A stretch of DNA of 64,000 nt from the NCBI GenBank assembly GCA_949318235.1, contig CASGGR010000043.1, positions 114,001 through 178,000 on the forward strand, read 5' to 3'. Both the position numbers and the translations under genes were made by a program. How positions within the stretch are numbered: the first letter of the stretch is position 1; every line of letters starts with the position of its first letter. The notes under the pieces were generated by a model, which was given only the letters and a program-made list of their open reading frames with translations, did no database searches and was not told the origin of the DNA. This DNA is from Ecdyonurus torrentis. Lineage: Eukaryota > Arthropoda > Insecta > Ephemeroptera > Heptageniidae. Shown here one piece after another: positions 48,483 to 61,274 of the stretch.

Positions 48483-50450
48483 ATGAAACAAAGTTTCTAT
48501 TTCAAGAACCAAATGTTATTGAATGATAAAAATCATACTTTTTACACGATTAAAACTAGTTTTGATGATTTCTCAGAAACTAAGAATGCTACAGACTTAC
48601 TATTTAACTCAAAACATAGCTTTTTCAATTCTCTACAAAAAAGATGTCTTGAACTTTTTTGTTTCGACGCATACTTTTTGGGTTATTGACAATTTTAGTT
48701 TTCACTCATCATGTAGCCAAACCGAGTCATGAAACAAAGTTTCTATTTCAAGAACCAAATGTTATTGAATGATAAAAATCATACTTTTTACACGATTAAA
48801 ACTAGTTTTGATGATTTCTCAGAAACTAAGAATGCTACAGACATCAAATTCAACTCAAAACATAGCTTTTTCAATTCTCTACAAAAAAGATGTCTTGAAC
48901 TTTTTTGCTCCGACGCATACTTTTTGGGTTATTGACAATTTTAGTTTTCACTCATCATGTAGCCAAACCAAGTCATGAAACAAAGTTTTTATTTCAAGAA
49001 CCAAATGTTATTGAATGATAAAAATCATACTTTTTACACGATTAAAACTAGTTTTGATGATTTCTCAAAAACTAAGAATGCTACAGACTTACTATTTTAC
49101 TCAAAACATAGCTTTTTCAATTCTCTACAAAAAAGATGTCTTGAACTTTTTTGCTCCGACGCATACTTTTTGGGTTATTGACAATTTTAGTTTTCACTCA
49201 TCATGTAGCCAAACCGAGTCATGAAACAAAGTTTCTATTTCAAGAACCAAATGTTATTGAATGATAAAAATCATACTTTTTACACGATTAAAACTAGTTT
49301 TGATGATTTCTCAGAAACTAAGAATGCTACAGACTTACTATTTAACTCAAAACATAGCTTTTTTAATTCTCTACAAAAAAGATGTCTTGAACTTTTTTGC
49401 TCCGACGCATACTTTTTGGGTTATTGACAATTATAGTTTTCACTCATCATGTAGCCAAACCAAGTCATGAAACAAAGTTTCTATTTCAAGAACCAAATGT
49501 TATTGAATGATAAAAATCATACTTTTTACACGATTAAAACTAGTTTTGATGATTTCTCAGAAACTAAGAATGCTACAGACATCAAATTCGACTCAAAACA
49601 TAGCTTTTTCAATTCTCTACAAAAAAGATGTCTTGAACTTTTTTGCTCCGACGCATACTTTTTGGGTTATTGACAATTTTAGTTTTCACTCATCATGTAG
49701 CCAAACCAAGTCATGAAACAAAGTTTTTATTTCAAGAACCAAATGTTATTGAATGATAAAAATCATACTTTTTACACGATTAAAACTAGTTTTGATGATT
49801 TCTCAGAAACTAAGAATGCTACAGACATCAAATTCAACTCAAAACATAGCTTTTTCAATTCTCTACAAAAAAGATGTCTTGAACTTTTTTGCTCCGACGC
49901 ATACTTTTTGGGTTATTGACAATTATAGTTTTCACTCATCATGTAGCCAAACCAAGTCATGAAACAAAGTTTCTATTTCAAGAACCAAATGTTATTGAAT
50001 GATAAAAATCATACTTTTTACACGATTAAAACTAGTTGTGATGATTTCTCAAAAACTAAGAATGCTACAGACTTACTATTTTACTCAAAACATAGCTTTT
50101 TCAATTCTCTACAAAAAAGATGTCTTGAACTTTTTTGCTCCGACGCATACTTTTTGGGTTATTGACAATTTTAGTTTTCACTCATCATGTAGCCAAACCA
50201 AGTCATGAAACAAAGTTTTTATTTCAAGAACCAAATGTTATTGAATGATAAAAATCATACTTTTTACACGATTAAAACTAGTTTTGATGATTTCTCAGAA
50301 ACTAAGAATGCTACAGACATCAAATTCAACTCAAAACATAGCTTTTTCAATTCTCTACAAAAAAGATGTCTTGAACTTTTTTGCTCCGACGCATACTTTT
50401 TGGGTTATTGACAATTATAGTTTTCACTCATCATGTAGCCAAACCAAGTC
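48483..50450 (+). repeat. 8-monomer HOR, copy 3 of 3 (1,968 bp)
   Basis: Same order as copies 1 and 2. It exits into M1-M3-M4 at 50451, the regular continuation of the 12-monomer cycle after M2. Confidence 0.87.
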
Positions 50451-50696
50451 ATGAAACAAAGTTTCTATTTCAAGAACCAAATGTTATTGAATGATAAAAA
50501 TCATACTTTTTACACGATTAAAACTAGTTGTGATGATTTCTCAAAAACTAAGAATGCTACAGACTTACTATTTTACTCAAAACATAGCTTTTTCAATTCT
50601 CTACAAAAAAGATGTCTTGAACTTTTTTGCTCCGACGCATACTTTTTGGGTTATTGACAATTTTAGTTTTCACTCATCATGTAGCCAAACCAAGTC

Positions 50697-53600
50697 ATGA
50701 AACAAAGTTTTTATTTCAAGAACCAAATGTTATTGAATGATAAAAATCATACTTTTTACACGATTAAAACTAGTTTTGATGATTTCTCAAAAACTAAGAA
50801 TGCTACAGACTTACTATTTTACTCAAAACATAGCTTTTTCAATTCTCTACAAAAAAGATGTCTTGAACTTTTTTGCTCCGACGCATACTTTTTGGGTTAT
50901 TGACAATTTTAGTTTTCACTCATCATGTAGCCAAACCGAGTCATGAAACAAAGTTTCTATTTCAAGAACCAAATGTTATTGAATGATAAAAATCATACTT
51001 TTTACACGATTAAAACTAGTTTTGATGATTTCTCAGAAACTAAGAATGCTACAGACATCAAATTCAACTCAAAACATAGCTTTTTCAATTCTCTACAAAA
51101 AAGATGTCTTGAACTTTTTTGCTCCGACGCATACTTTTTGGGTTATTGACAATTATAGTTTTCACTCATCATGTAGCCAAACCAAGTCATGAAACAAAGT
51201 TTCTATTTCAAGAACCAAATGTTATTGAATGATAAAAATCATACTTTTTACACGATTAAAACTAGTTGTGATGATTTCTCAAAAACTAAGAATGCTACAG
51301 ACTTACTATTTTACTCAAAACATAGCTTTTTCAATTCTCTACAAAAAAGATGTCTTCAACTTTTTTGCTCCGACGCATACTTTTTGGGTTATTGACAATT
51401 TTAGTTTTCACTCATCATGTAGCCAAACCGAGTCATGAAACAAAGTTTCTATTTCAAGAACCAAATGTTATTGAATGATAAAAATCATACTTTTTACACG
51501 ATTAAAACTAGTTTTGATGATTTCTCAGAAACTAAGAATGCTACAGACATCAAATTCAACTCAAAACATAGCTTTTTCAATTCTCTACAAAAAAGATGTC
51601 TTGAACTTTTTTGCTCCGACGCATACTTTTTGGGTTATTGACAATTTTAGTTTTCACTCATCATGTAGCCAAACCAAGTCATGAAACAAAGTTTTTATTT
51701 CAAGAACCAAATGTTATTGAATGATAAAAATCATACTTTTTACACGATTAAAACTAGTTTTGATGATTTCTCAAAAACTAAGAATGCTACAGACTTACTA
51801 TTTTACTCAAAACATAGCTTTTTCAATTCTCTACAAAAAAGATGTCTTGAACTTTTTTGCTCCGACGCATACTTTTTGGGTTATTGACAATTTTAGTTTT
51901 CACTCATCATGTAGCCAAACCGAGTCATGAAACAAAGTTTCTATTTCAAGAACCAAATGTTATTGAATGATAAAAATCATACTTTTTACACGATTAAAAC
52001 TAGTTTTGATGATTTCTCAGAAACTAAGAATGCTACAGACATCAAATTCAACTCAAAACATAGCTTTTTTAATTCTCTACAAAAAAGATGTCTTGAACTT
52101 TTTTGCTCCGACGCATACTTTTTGGGTTATTGACAATTATAGTTTTCACTCATCATGTAGCCAAACCAAGTCATGAAACAAAGTTTCTATTTCAAGAACC
52201 AAATGTTATTGAATGATAAAAATCATACTTTTTACACGATTAAAACTAGTTGTGATGATTTCTCAAAAACTAAGAATGCTACAGACTTACTATTTTACTC
52301 AAAACATAGCTTTTTCAATTCTCTACAAAAAAGATGTCTTCAACTTTTTTGCTCCGACGCATACTTTTTGGGTTATTGACAATTATAGTTTTCACTCATC
52401 ATGTAGCCAAACCAAGTCATGAAACAAAGTTTCTATTTCAAGAACCAAATGTTATTGAATGATAAAAATCATACTTTTTACACGATTAAAACTAGTTTTG
52501 ATGATTTCTCAGAAACTAAGAATGCTACAGACTTACTATTTAACTCAAAACATAGCTTTTTCAATTCTCTACAAAAAAGATGTCTTGAACTTTTTTGTTT
52601 CGACGCATACTTTTTGGGTTATTGACAATTTTAGTTTTCACTCATCATGTAGCCAAACCGAGTCATGAAACAAAGTTTCTATTTCAAGAACCAAATGTTA
52701 TTGAATGATAAAAATCATACTTTTTACACGATTAAAACTAGTTTTGATGATTTCTCAGAAACTAAGAATGCTACAGACATCAAATTCAACTCAAAACATA
52801 GCTTTTTCAATTCTCTACAAAAAAGATGTCTTGAACTTTTTTGCTCCGACGCATACTTTTTGGGTTATTGACAATTTTAGTTTTCACTCATCATGTAGCC
52901 AAACCAAGTCATGAAACAAAGTTTTTATTTCAAGAACCAAATGTTATTGAATGATAAAAATCATACTTTTTACACGATTAAAACTAGTTTTGATGATTTC
53001 TCAAAAACTAAGAATGCTACAGACTTACTATTTTACTCAAAACATAGCTTTTTCAATTCTCTACAAAAAAGATGTCTTGAACTTTTTTGCTCCGACGCAT
53101 ACTTTTTGGGTTATTGACAATTTTAGTTTTCACTCATCATGTAGCCAAACCGAGTCATGAAACAAAGTTTCTATTTCAAGAACCAAATGTTATTGAATGA
53201 TAAAAATCATACTTTTTACACGATTAAAACTAGTTTTGATGATTTCTCAGAAACTAAGAATGCTACAGACATCAAATTCAACTCAAAACATAGCTTTTTC
53301 AATTCTCTACAAAAAAGATGTCTTGAACTTTTTTGCTCCGACGCATACTTTTTGGGTTATTGACAATTATAGTTTTCACTCATCATGTAGCCAAACCAAG
53401 TCATGAAACAAAGTTTCTATTTCAAGAACCAAATGTTATTGAATGATAAAAATCATACTTTTTACACGATTAAAACTAGTTGTGATGATTTCTCAAAAAC
53501 TAAGAATGCTACAGACTTACTATTTTACTCAAAACATAGCTTTTTCAATTCTCTACAAAAAAGATGTCTTCAACTTTTTTGCTCCGACGCATACTTTTTG

Positions 53601-55370
53601 GGTTATTGACAATTTTAGTTTTCACTCATCATGTAGCCAAACCGAGTCATGAAACAAAGTTTCTATTTCAAGAACCAAATGTTATTGAATGATAAAAATC
53701 ATACTTTTTACACGATTAAAACTAGTTTTGATGATTTCTCAGAAACTAAGAATGCTACAGACATCAAATTCAACTCAAAACATAGCTTTTTCAATTCTCT
53801 ACAAAAAAGATGTCTTGAACTTTTTTGCTCCGACGCATACTTTTTGGGTTATTGACAATTTTAGTTTTCACTCATCATGTAGCCAAACCAAGTCATGAAA
53901 CAAAGTTTTTATTTCAAGAACCAAATGTTATTGAATGATAAAAATCATACTTTTTACACGATTAAAACTAGTTTTGATGATTTCTCAAAAACTAAGAATG
54001 CTACAGACTTACTATTTTACTCAAAACATAGCTTTTTCAATTCTCTACAAAAAAGATGTCTTGAACTTTTTTGCTCCGACGCATACTTTTTGGGTTATTG
54101 ACAATTTTAGTTTTCACTCATCATGTAGCCAAACCGAGTCATGAAACAAAGTTTCTATTTCAAGAACCAAATGTTATTGAATGATAAAAATCATACTTTT
54201 TACACGATTAAAACTAGTTTTGATGATTTCTCAGAAACTAAGAATGCTACAGACATCAAATTCAACTCAAAACATAGCTTTTTTAATTCTCTACAAAAAA
54301 GATGTCTTGAACTTTTTTGCTCCGACGCATACTTTTTGGGTTATTGACAATTATAGTTTTCACTCATCATGTAGCCAAACCAAGTCATGAAACAAAGTTT
54401 CTATTTCAAGAACCAAATGTTATTGAATGATAAAAATCATACTTTTTACACGATTAAAACTAGTTGTGATGATTTCTCAAAAACTAAGAATGCTACAGAC
54501 TTACTATTTTACTCAAAACATAGCTTTTTCAATTCTCTACAAAAAAGATGTCTTCAACTTTTTTGCTCCGACGCATACTTTTTGGGTTATTGACAATTAT
54601 AGTTTTCACTCATCATGTAGCCAAACCAAGTCATGAAACAAAGTTTCTATTTCAAGAACCAAATGTTATTGAATGATAAAAATCATACTTTTTACACGAT
54701 TAAAACTAGTTTTGATGATTTCTCAGAAACTAAGAATGCTACAGACTTACTATTTAACTCAAAACATAGCTTTTTCAATTCTCTACAAAAAAGATGTCTT
54801 GAACTTTTTTGTTTCGACGCATACTTTTTGGGTTATTGACAATTTTAGTTTTCACTCATCATGTAGCCAAACCGAGTCATGAAACAAAGTTTCTATTTCA
54901 AGAACCAAATGTTATTGAATGATAAAAATCATACTTTTTACACGATTAAAACTAGTTTTGATGATTTCTCAGAAACTAAGAATGCTACAGACATCAAATT
55001 CAACTCAAAACATAGCTTTTTCAATTCTCTACAAAAAAGATGTCTTGAACTTTTTTGCTCCGACGCATACTTTTTGGGTTATTGACAATTTTAGTTTTCA
55101 CTCATCATGTAGCCAAACCAAGTCATGAAACAAAGTTTTTATTTCAAGAACCAAATGTTATTGAATGATAAAAATCATACTTTTTACACGATTAAAACTA
55201 GTTTTGATGATTTCTCAAAAACTAAGAATGCTACAGACTTACTATTTTACTCAAAACATAGCTTTTTCAATTCTCTACAAAAAAGATGTCTTGAACTTTT
55301 TTGCTCCGACGCATACTTTTTGGGTTATTGACAATTTTAGTTTTCACTCATCATGTAGCCAAACCGAGTC
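50697..55370 (+). repeat. 9-monomer tandem duplication (2,214-bp period) containing the M5/M6 hybrid
   Basis: 3 4 h5/6 7 3 8 5 6 7 begins at 50697 and again at 52911; the second copy runs on through M3 (55125) and then into M10 at 55371. The M5/M6 hybrid (p169 C with p213 T and p242 G) at 51189 and 53403 marks both. A third instance of the start of this unit is at 62013. Confidence 0.83.
51189..51434 (+). repeat. Hybrid monomer M5/M6
   Basis: p80 G and p169 C are M5; p213 T with p242 G and a following M7 are M6, while p180/p182 remain C/C. The switch therefore lies between p182 and p213. Left neighbour M4 fits M5. Copies at 53403 and 62505. Confidence 0.82.
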
Positions 55371-57092
55371 ATGAAACAAAGTTTCTATTTCAAGAACCAA
55401 ATGTTATTGAATGATAAAAATCATACTTTTTACACGATTAAAACTAGTTTTGATGATTTCTCAGAAACTAAGAATGCTACAGACTTACTATTTAACTCAA
55501 AACATAGCTTTTTTAATTCTCTACAAAAAAGATGTCTTGAACTTTTTTGCTCCGACGCATACTTTTTGGGTTATTGACAATTATAGTTTTCACTCATCAT
55601 GTAGCCAAACCAAGTCATGAAACAAAGTTTCTATTTCAAGAACCAAATGTTATTGAATGATAAAAATCATACTTTTTACACGATTAAAACTAGTTTTGAT
55701 GATTTCTCAGAAACTAAGAATGCTACAGACATCAAATTCGACTCAAAACATAGCTTTTTCAATTCTCTACAAAAAAGATGTCTTGAACTTTTTTGCTCCG
55801 ACGCATACTTTTTGGGTTATTGACAATTTTAGTTTTCACTCATCATGTAGCCAAACCAAGTCATGAAACAAAGTTTTTATTTCAAGAACCAAATGTTATT
55901 GAATGATAAAAATCATACTTTTTACACGATTAAAACTAGTTTTGATGATTTCTCAGAAACTAAGAATGCTACAGACATCAAATTCAACTCAAAACATAGC
56001 TTTTTCAATTCTCTACAAAAAAGATGTCTTGAACTTTTTTGCTCCGACGCATACTTTTTGGGTTATTGACAATTATAGTTTTCACTCATCATGTAGCCAA
56101 ACCAAGTCATGAAACAAAGTTTCTATTTCAAGAACCAAATGTTATTGAATGATAAAAATCATACTTTTTACACGATTAAAACTAGTTGTGATGATTTCTC
56201 AAAAACTAAGAATGCTACAGACTTACTATTTTACTCAAAACATAGCTTTTTCAATTCTCTACAAAAAAGATGTCTTCAACTTTTTTGCTCCGACGCATAC
56301 TTTTTGGGTTATTGACAATTATAGTTTTCACTCATCATGTAGCCAAACCAAGTCATGAAACAAAGTTTCTATTTCAAGAACCAAATGTTATTGAATGATA
56401 AAAATCATACTTTTTACACGATTAAAACTAGTTTTGATGATTTCTCAGAAACTAAGAATGCTACAGACTTACTATTTAACTCAAAACATAGCTTTTTCAA
56501 TTCTCTACAAAAAAGATGTCTTGAACTTTTTTGTTTCGACGCATACTTTTTGGGTTATTGACAATTTTAGTTTTCACTCATCATGTAGCCAAACCGAGTC
56601 ATGAAACAAAGTTTCTATTTCAAGAACCAAATGTTATTGAATGATAAAAATCATACTTTTTACACGATTAAAACTAGTTTTGATGATTTCTCAGAAACTA
56701 AGAATGCTACAGACATCAAATTCAACTCAAAACATAGCTTTTTCAATTCTCTACAAAAAAGATGTCTTGAACTTTTTTGCTCCGACGCATACTTTTTGGG
56801 TTATTGACAATTTTAGTTTTCACTCATCATGTAGCCAAACCAAGTCATGAAACAAAGTTTTTATTTCAAGAACCAAATGTTATTGAATGATAAAAATCAT
56901 ACTTTTTACACGATTAAAACTAGTTTTGATGATTTCTCAAAAACTAAGAATGCTACAGACTTACTATTTTACTCAAAACATAGCTTTTTCAATTCTCTAC
57001 AAAAAAGATGTCTTGAACTTTTTTGCTCCGACGCATACTTTTTGGGTTATTGACAATTATAGTTTTCACTCATCATGTAGCCAAACCAAGTC

Positions 57093-58568
57093 ATGAAACA
57101 AAGTTTCTATTTCAAGAACCAAATGTTATTGAATGATAAAAATCATACTTTTTACACGATTAAAACTAGTTGTGATGATTTCTCAAAAACTAAGAATGCT
57201 ACAGACTTACTATTTTACTCAAAACATAGCTTTTTCAATTCTCTACAAAAAAGATGTCTTCAACTTTTTTGCTCCGACGCATACTTTTTGGGTTATTGAC
57301 AATTATAGTTTTCACTCATCATGTAGCCAAACCAAGTCATGAAACAAAGTTTCTATTTCAAGAACCAAATGTTATTGAATGATAAAAATCATACTTTTTA
57401 CACGATTAAAACTAGTTTTGATGATTTCTCAGAAACTAAGAATGCTACAGACTTACTATTTAACTCAAAACATAGCTTTTTCAATTCTCTACAAAAAAGA
57501 TGTCTTGAACTTTTTTGTTTCGACGCATACTTTTTGGGTTATTGACAATTTTAGTTTTCACTCATCATGTAGCCAAACCGAGTCATGAAACAAAGTTTCT
57601 ATTTCAAGAACCAAATGTTATTGAATGATAAAAATCATACTTTTTACACGATTAAAACTAGTTTTGATGATTTCTCAGAAACTAAGAATGCTACAGACAT
57701 CAAATTCAACTCAAAACATAGCTTTTTCAATTCTCTACAAAAAAGATGTCTTGAACTTTTTTGCTCCGACGCATACTTTTTGGGTTATTGACAATTTTAG
57801 TTTTCACTCATCATGTAGCCAAACCAAGTCATGAAACAAAGTTTTTATTTCAAGAACCAAATGTTATTGAATGATAAAAATCATACTTTTTACACGATTA
57901 AAACTAGTTTTGATGATTTCTCAAAAACTAAGAATGCTACAGACTTACTATTTTACTCAAAACATAGCTTTTTCAATTCTCTACAAAAAAGATGTCTTGA
58001 ACTTTTTTGCTCCGACGCATACTTTTTGGGTTATTGACAATTTTAGTTTTCACTCATCATGTAGCCAAACCGAGTCATGAAACAAAGTTTCTATTTCAAG
58101 AACCAAATGTTATTGAATGATAAAAATCATACTTTTTACACGATTAAAACTAGTTTTGATGATTTCTCAGAAACTAAGAATGCTACAGACATCAAATTCA
58201 ACTCAAAACATAGCTTTTTCAATTCTCTACAAAAAAGATGTCATGAACTTTTTTGCTCCGACGCATACTTTTTGGGTTATTGACAATTATAGTTTTCACT
58301 CATCATGTAGCCAAACTAAGTCATTAAACAAAGTTTCTATTTCAAGAACCAAATGTTATTGAATGATAAAAATCATACTTTTTACACGATTAAAACTAGT
58401 TTTGATGATTTCTCAGAAACTAAGAATGCTACAGACATCAAATTCAACTCAAAACATAGCTTTTTTAATTCTCTACAAAAAAGATGTCTTGAACTTTTTT
58501 GCTCCGACGCATACTTTTTGGGTTATTGACAATTATAGTTTTCACTCATCATGTAGCCAAACCAAGTC
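57093..58568 (+). repeat. 6-monomer unit with private mutations, copy 1 (1,476 bp)
   Basis: Order 5 6 7 3 4 8. Private changes: T to A at 58243 (M4 p167), C to T at 58317 and G to T at 58325. The last removes the ATG that otherwise starts each unit and the TCATGA hexamer. All three recur exactly 1,476 bp to the right. Confidence 0.88.
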
Positions 58569-60044
58569 ATGAAACAAAGTTTCTATTTCAAGAACCAAAT
58601 GTTATTGAATGATAAAAATCATACTTTTTACACGATTAAAACTAGTTGTGATGATTTCTCAAAAACTAAGAATGCTACAGACTTACTATTTTACTCAAAA
58701 CATAGCTTTTTCAATTCTCTACAAAAAAGATGTCTTCAACTTTTTTGCTCCGACGCATACTTTTTGGGTTATTGACAATTATAGTTTTCACTCATCATGT
58801 AGCCAAACCAAGTCATGAAACAAAGTTTCTATTTCAAGAACCAAATGTTATTGAATGATAAAAATCATACTTTTTACACGATTAAAACTAGTTTTGATGA
58901 TTTCTCAGAAACTATGAATGCTACAGACTTACTATTTAACTCAAAACATAGCTTTTTCAATTCTCTACAAAAAAGATGTCTTGAACTTTTTTGTTTCGAC
59001 GCATACTTTTTGGGTTATTGACAATTTTAGTTTTCACTCATCATGTAGCCAAACCGAGTCATGAAACAAAGTTTCTATTTCAAGAACCAAATGTTATTGA
59101 ATGATAAAAATCATACTTTTTACACGATTAAAACTAGTTTTGATGATTTCTCAGAAACTAAGAATGCTACAGACATCAAATTCAACTCAAAACATAGCTT
59201 TTTCAATTCTCTACAAAAAAGATGTCTTGAACTTTTTTGCTCCGACGCATACTTTTTGGGTTATTGACAATTTTAGTTTTCACTCATCATGTAGCCAAAC
59301 CAAGTCATGAAACAAAGTTTTTATTTCAAGAACCAAATGTTATTGAATGATAAAAATCATACTTTTTACACGATTAAAACTAGTTTTGATGATTTCTCAA
59401 AAACTAAGAATGCTACAGACTTACTATTTTACTCAAAACATAGCTTTTTCAATTCTCTACAAAAAAGATGTCTTGAACTTTTTTGCTCCGACGCATACTT
59501 TTTGGGTTATTGACAATTTTAGTTTTCACTCATCATGTAGCCAAACCGAGTCATGAAACAAAGTTTCTATTTCAAGAACCAAATGTTATTGAATGATAAA
59601 AATCATACTTTTTACACGATTAAAACTAGTTTTGATGATTTCTCAGAAACTAAGAATGCTACAGACATCAAATTCAACTCAAAACATAGCTTTTTCAATT
59701 CTCTACAAAAAAGATGTCATGAACTTTTTTGCTCCGACGCATACTTTTTGGGTTATTGACAATTATAGTTTTCACTCATCATGTAGCCAAACTAAGTCAT
59801 TAAACAAAGTTTCTATTTCAAGAACCAAATGTTATTGAATGATAAAAATCATACTTTTTACACGATTAAAACTAGTTTTGATGATTTCTCAGAAACTAAG
59901 AATGCTACAGACATCAAATTCAACTCAAAACATAGCTTTTTTAATTCTCTACAAAAAAGATGTCTTGAACTTTTTTGCTCCGACGCATACTTTTTGGGTT
60001 ATTGACAATTTTAGTTTTCACTCATCATGTAGCCAAACCAAGTC
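58569..60044 (+). repeat. 6-monomer unit with private mutations, copy 2 (1,476 bp)
   Basis: Same order and same private changes at 59719, 59793 and 59801. It adds an A to T at 58915 in its M6, absent from copy 1, and its last unit ends with p213 T (M8/M1 hybrid). Confidence 0.88.
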
Positions 60045-61028
60045 ATGAAACAAAGTTTTTATTTCAAGGACCAAATGTTATTGAATGATAAAAATCATAC
60101 TTTTTACACGATTAAAACTAGTTTTGATGATTTCTCAAAAACTAAGAATGCTACAGACTTACTATTTTACTCAAAACATAGCTTTTTCAATTCTCTACAA
60201 AAAAGATGTCTTGAACTTTTTTGCTCCGACGCATACTTTATGGGTTATTGACAATTTTAGTTTTCACTCATCATGTAGCCAAACCGAGTCATGAAACAAA
60301 GTTTCTATTTCAAGAACCAAATGTTATTGAATGATAAAAATCATACTTTTTACACGATTAAAACTAGTTTTGATGATTTCTCAGAAACTAAGAATGCTAC
60401 AGACATCAAATTCAACTCAAAACGTAGCTTTTTTAATTCTCTACAAAAAAGATGTCTTGAACTTTTTTGCTCCGACGCATACTTTTTGGGTTATTGACAA
60501 TTATAGTTTTCACTCATCATGTAGCCAAACCAAGTCATGAAACAAAGTTTCTATTTCAAGAACCAAATGTTATTGAATGATAAAAATCATACTTTTTACA
60601 CGATTAAAACTAGTTTTGATGATTTCTCAGAAACTAAGAATGCTACAGACATCAAATTCAACTCAAAACATAGCTTTTTTAATTCTCTACAAAAAAGATG
60701 TCTTGAACTTTTTTGCTCCGACGCATACTTTTTGGGTTATTGACAATTTTAGTTTTCACTCATCATGTAGCCAAACCAAGTCATGAAACAAAGTTTTTAT
60801 TTCAAGGACCAAATGTTATTGAATGATAAAAATCATACTTTTTACACGATTAAAACTAGTTTTGATGATTTCTCAAAAACTAAGAATGCTACAGACTTAC
60901 TATTTTACTCAAAACATAGCTTTTTCAATTCTCTACAAAAAAGATGTCTTGAACTTTTTTGCTCCGACGCATACTTTATGGGTTATTGACAATTTTAGTT
61001 TTCACTCATCATGTAGCCAAACCGAGTC
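59799..61028 (+). repeat. 3-monomer duplication (738-bp offset) marked by two private changes
   Basis: An M8/M1 hybrid followed by a mutated M3 occurs at 59799-60290 and at 60537-61028. The M3 copies share A to G (60069, 60807) and T to A (60240, 60978). The M8 between them (60291) has A to G at 60424. The first M8/M1 hybrid carries the 59793/59801 changes at its left edge but the second does not. Confidence 0.82.
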
Positions 61029-61274
61029 ATGAAACAAAGTTTCTATTTCAAGAACCAAATGTTATTGAATGATAAAAATCATACTTTTTACACGATTAAA
61101 ACTAGTTTTGATGATTTCTCAGAAACTAAGAATGCTACAGACATCAAATTCAACTCAAAACATAGCTTTTTCAATTCTCTACAAAAAAGATGTCTTGAAC
61201 TTTTTTGCTCCGACGCATACTTTTTGGGTTATTGACAATTATAGTTTTCACTCATCATGTAGCCAAACCAAGTC

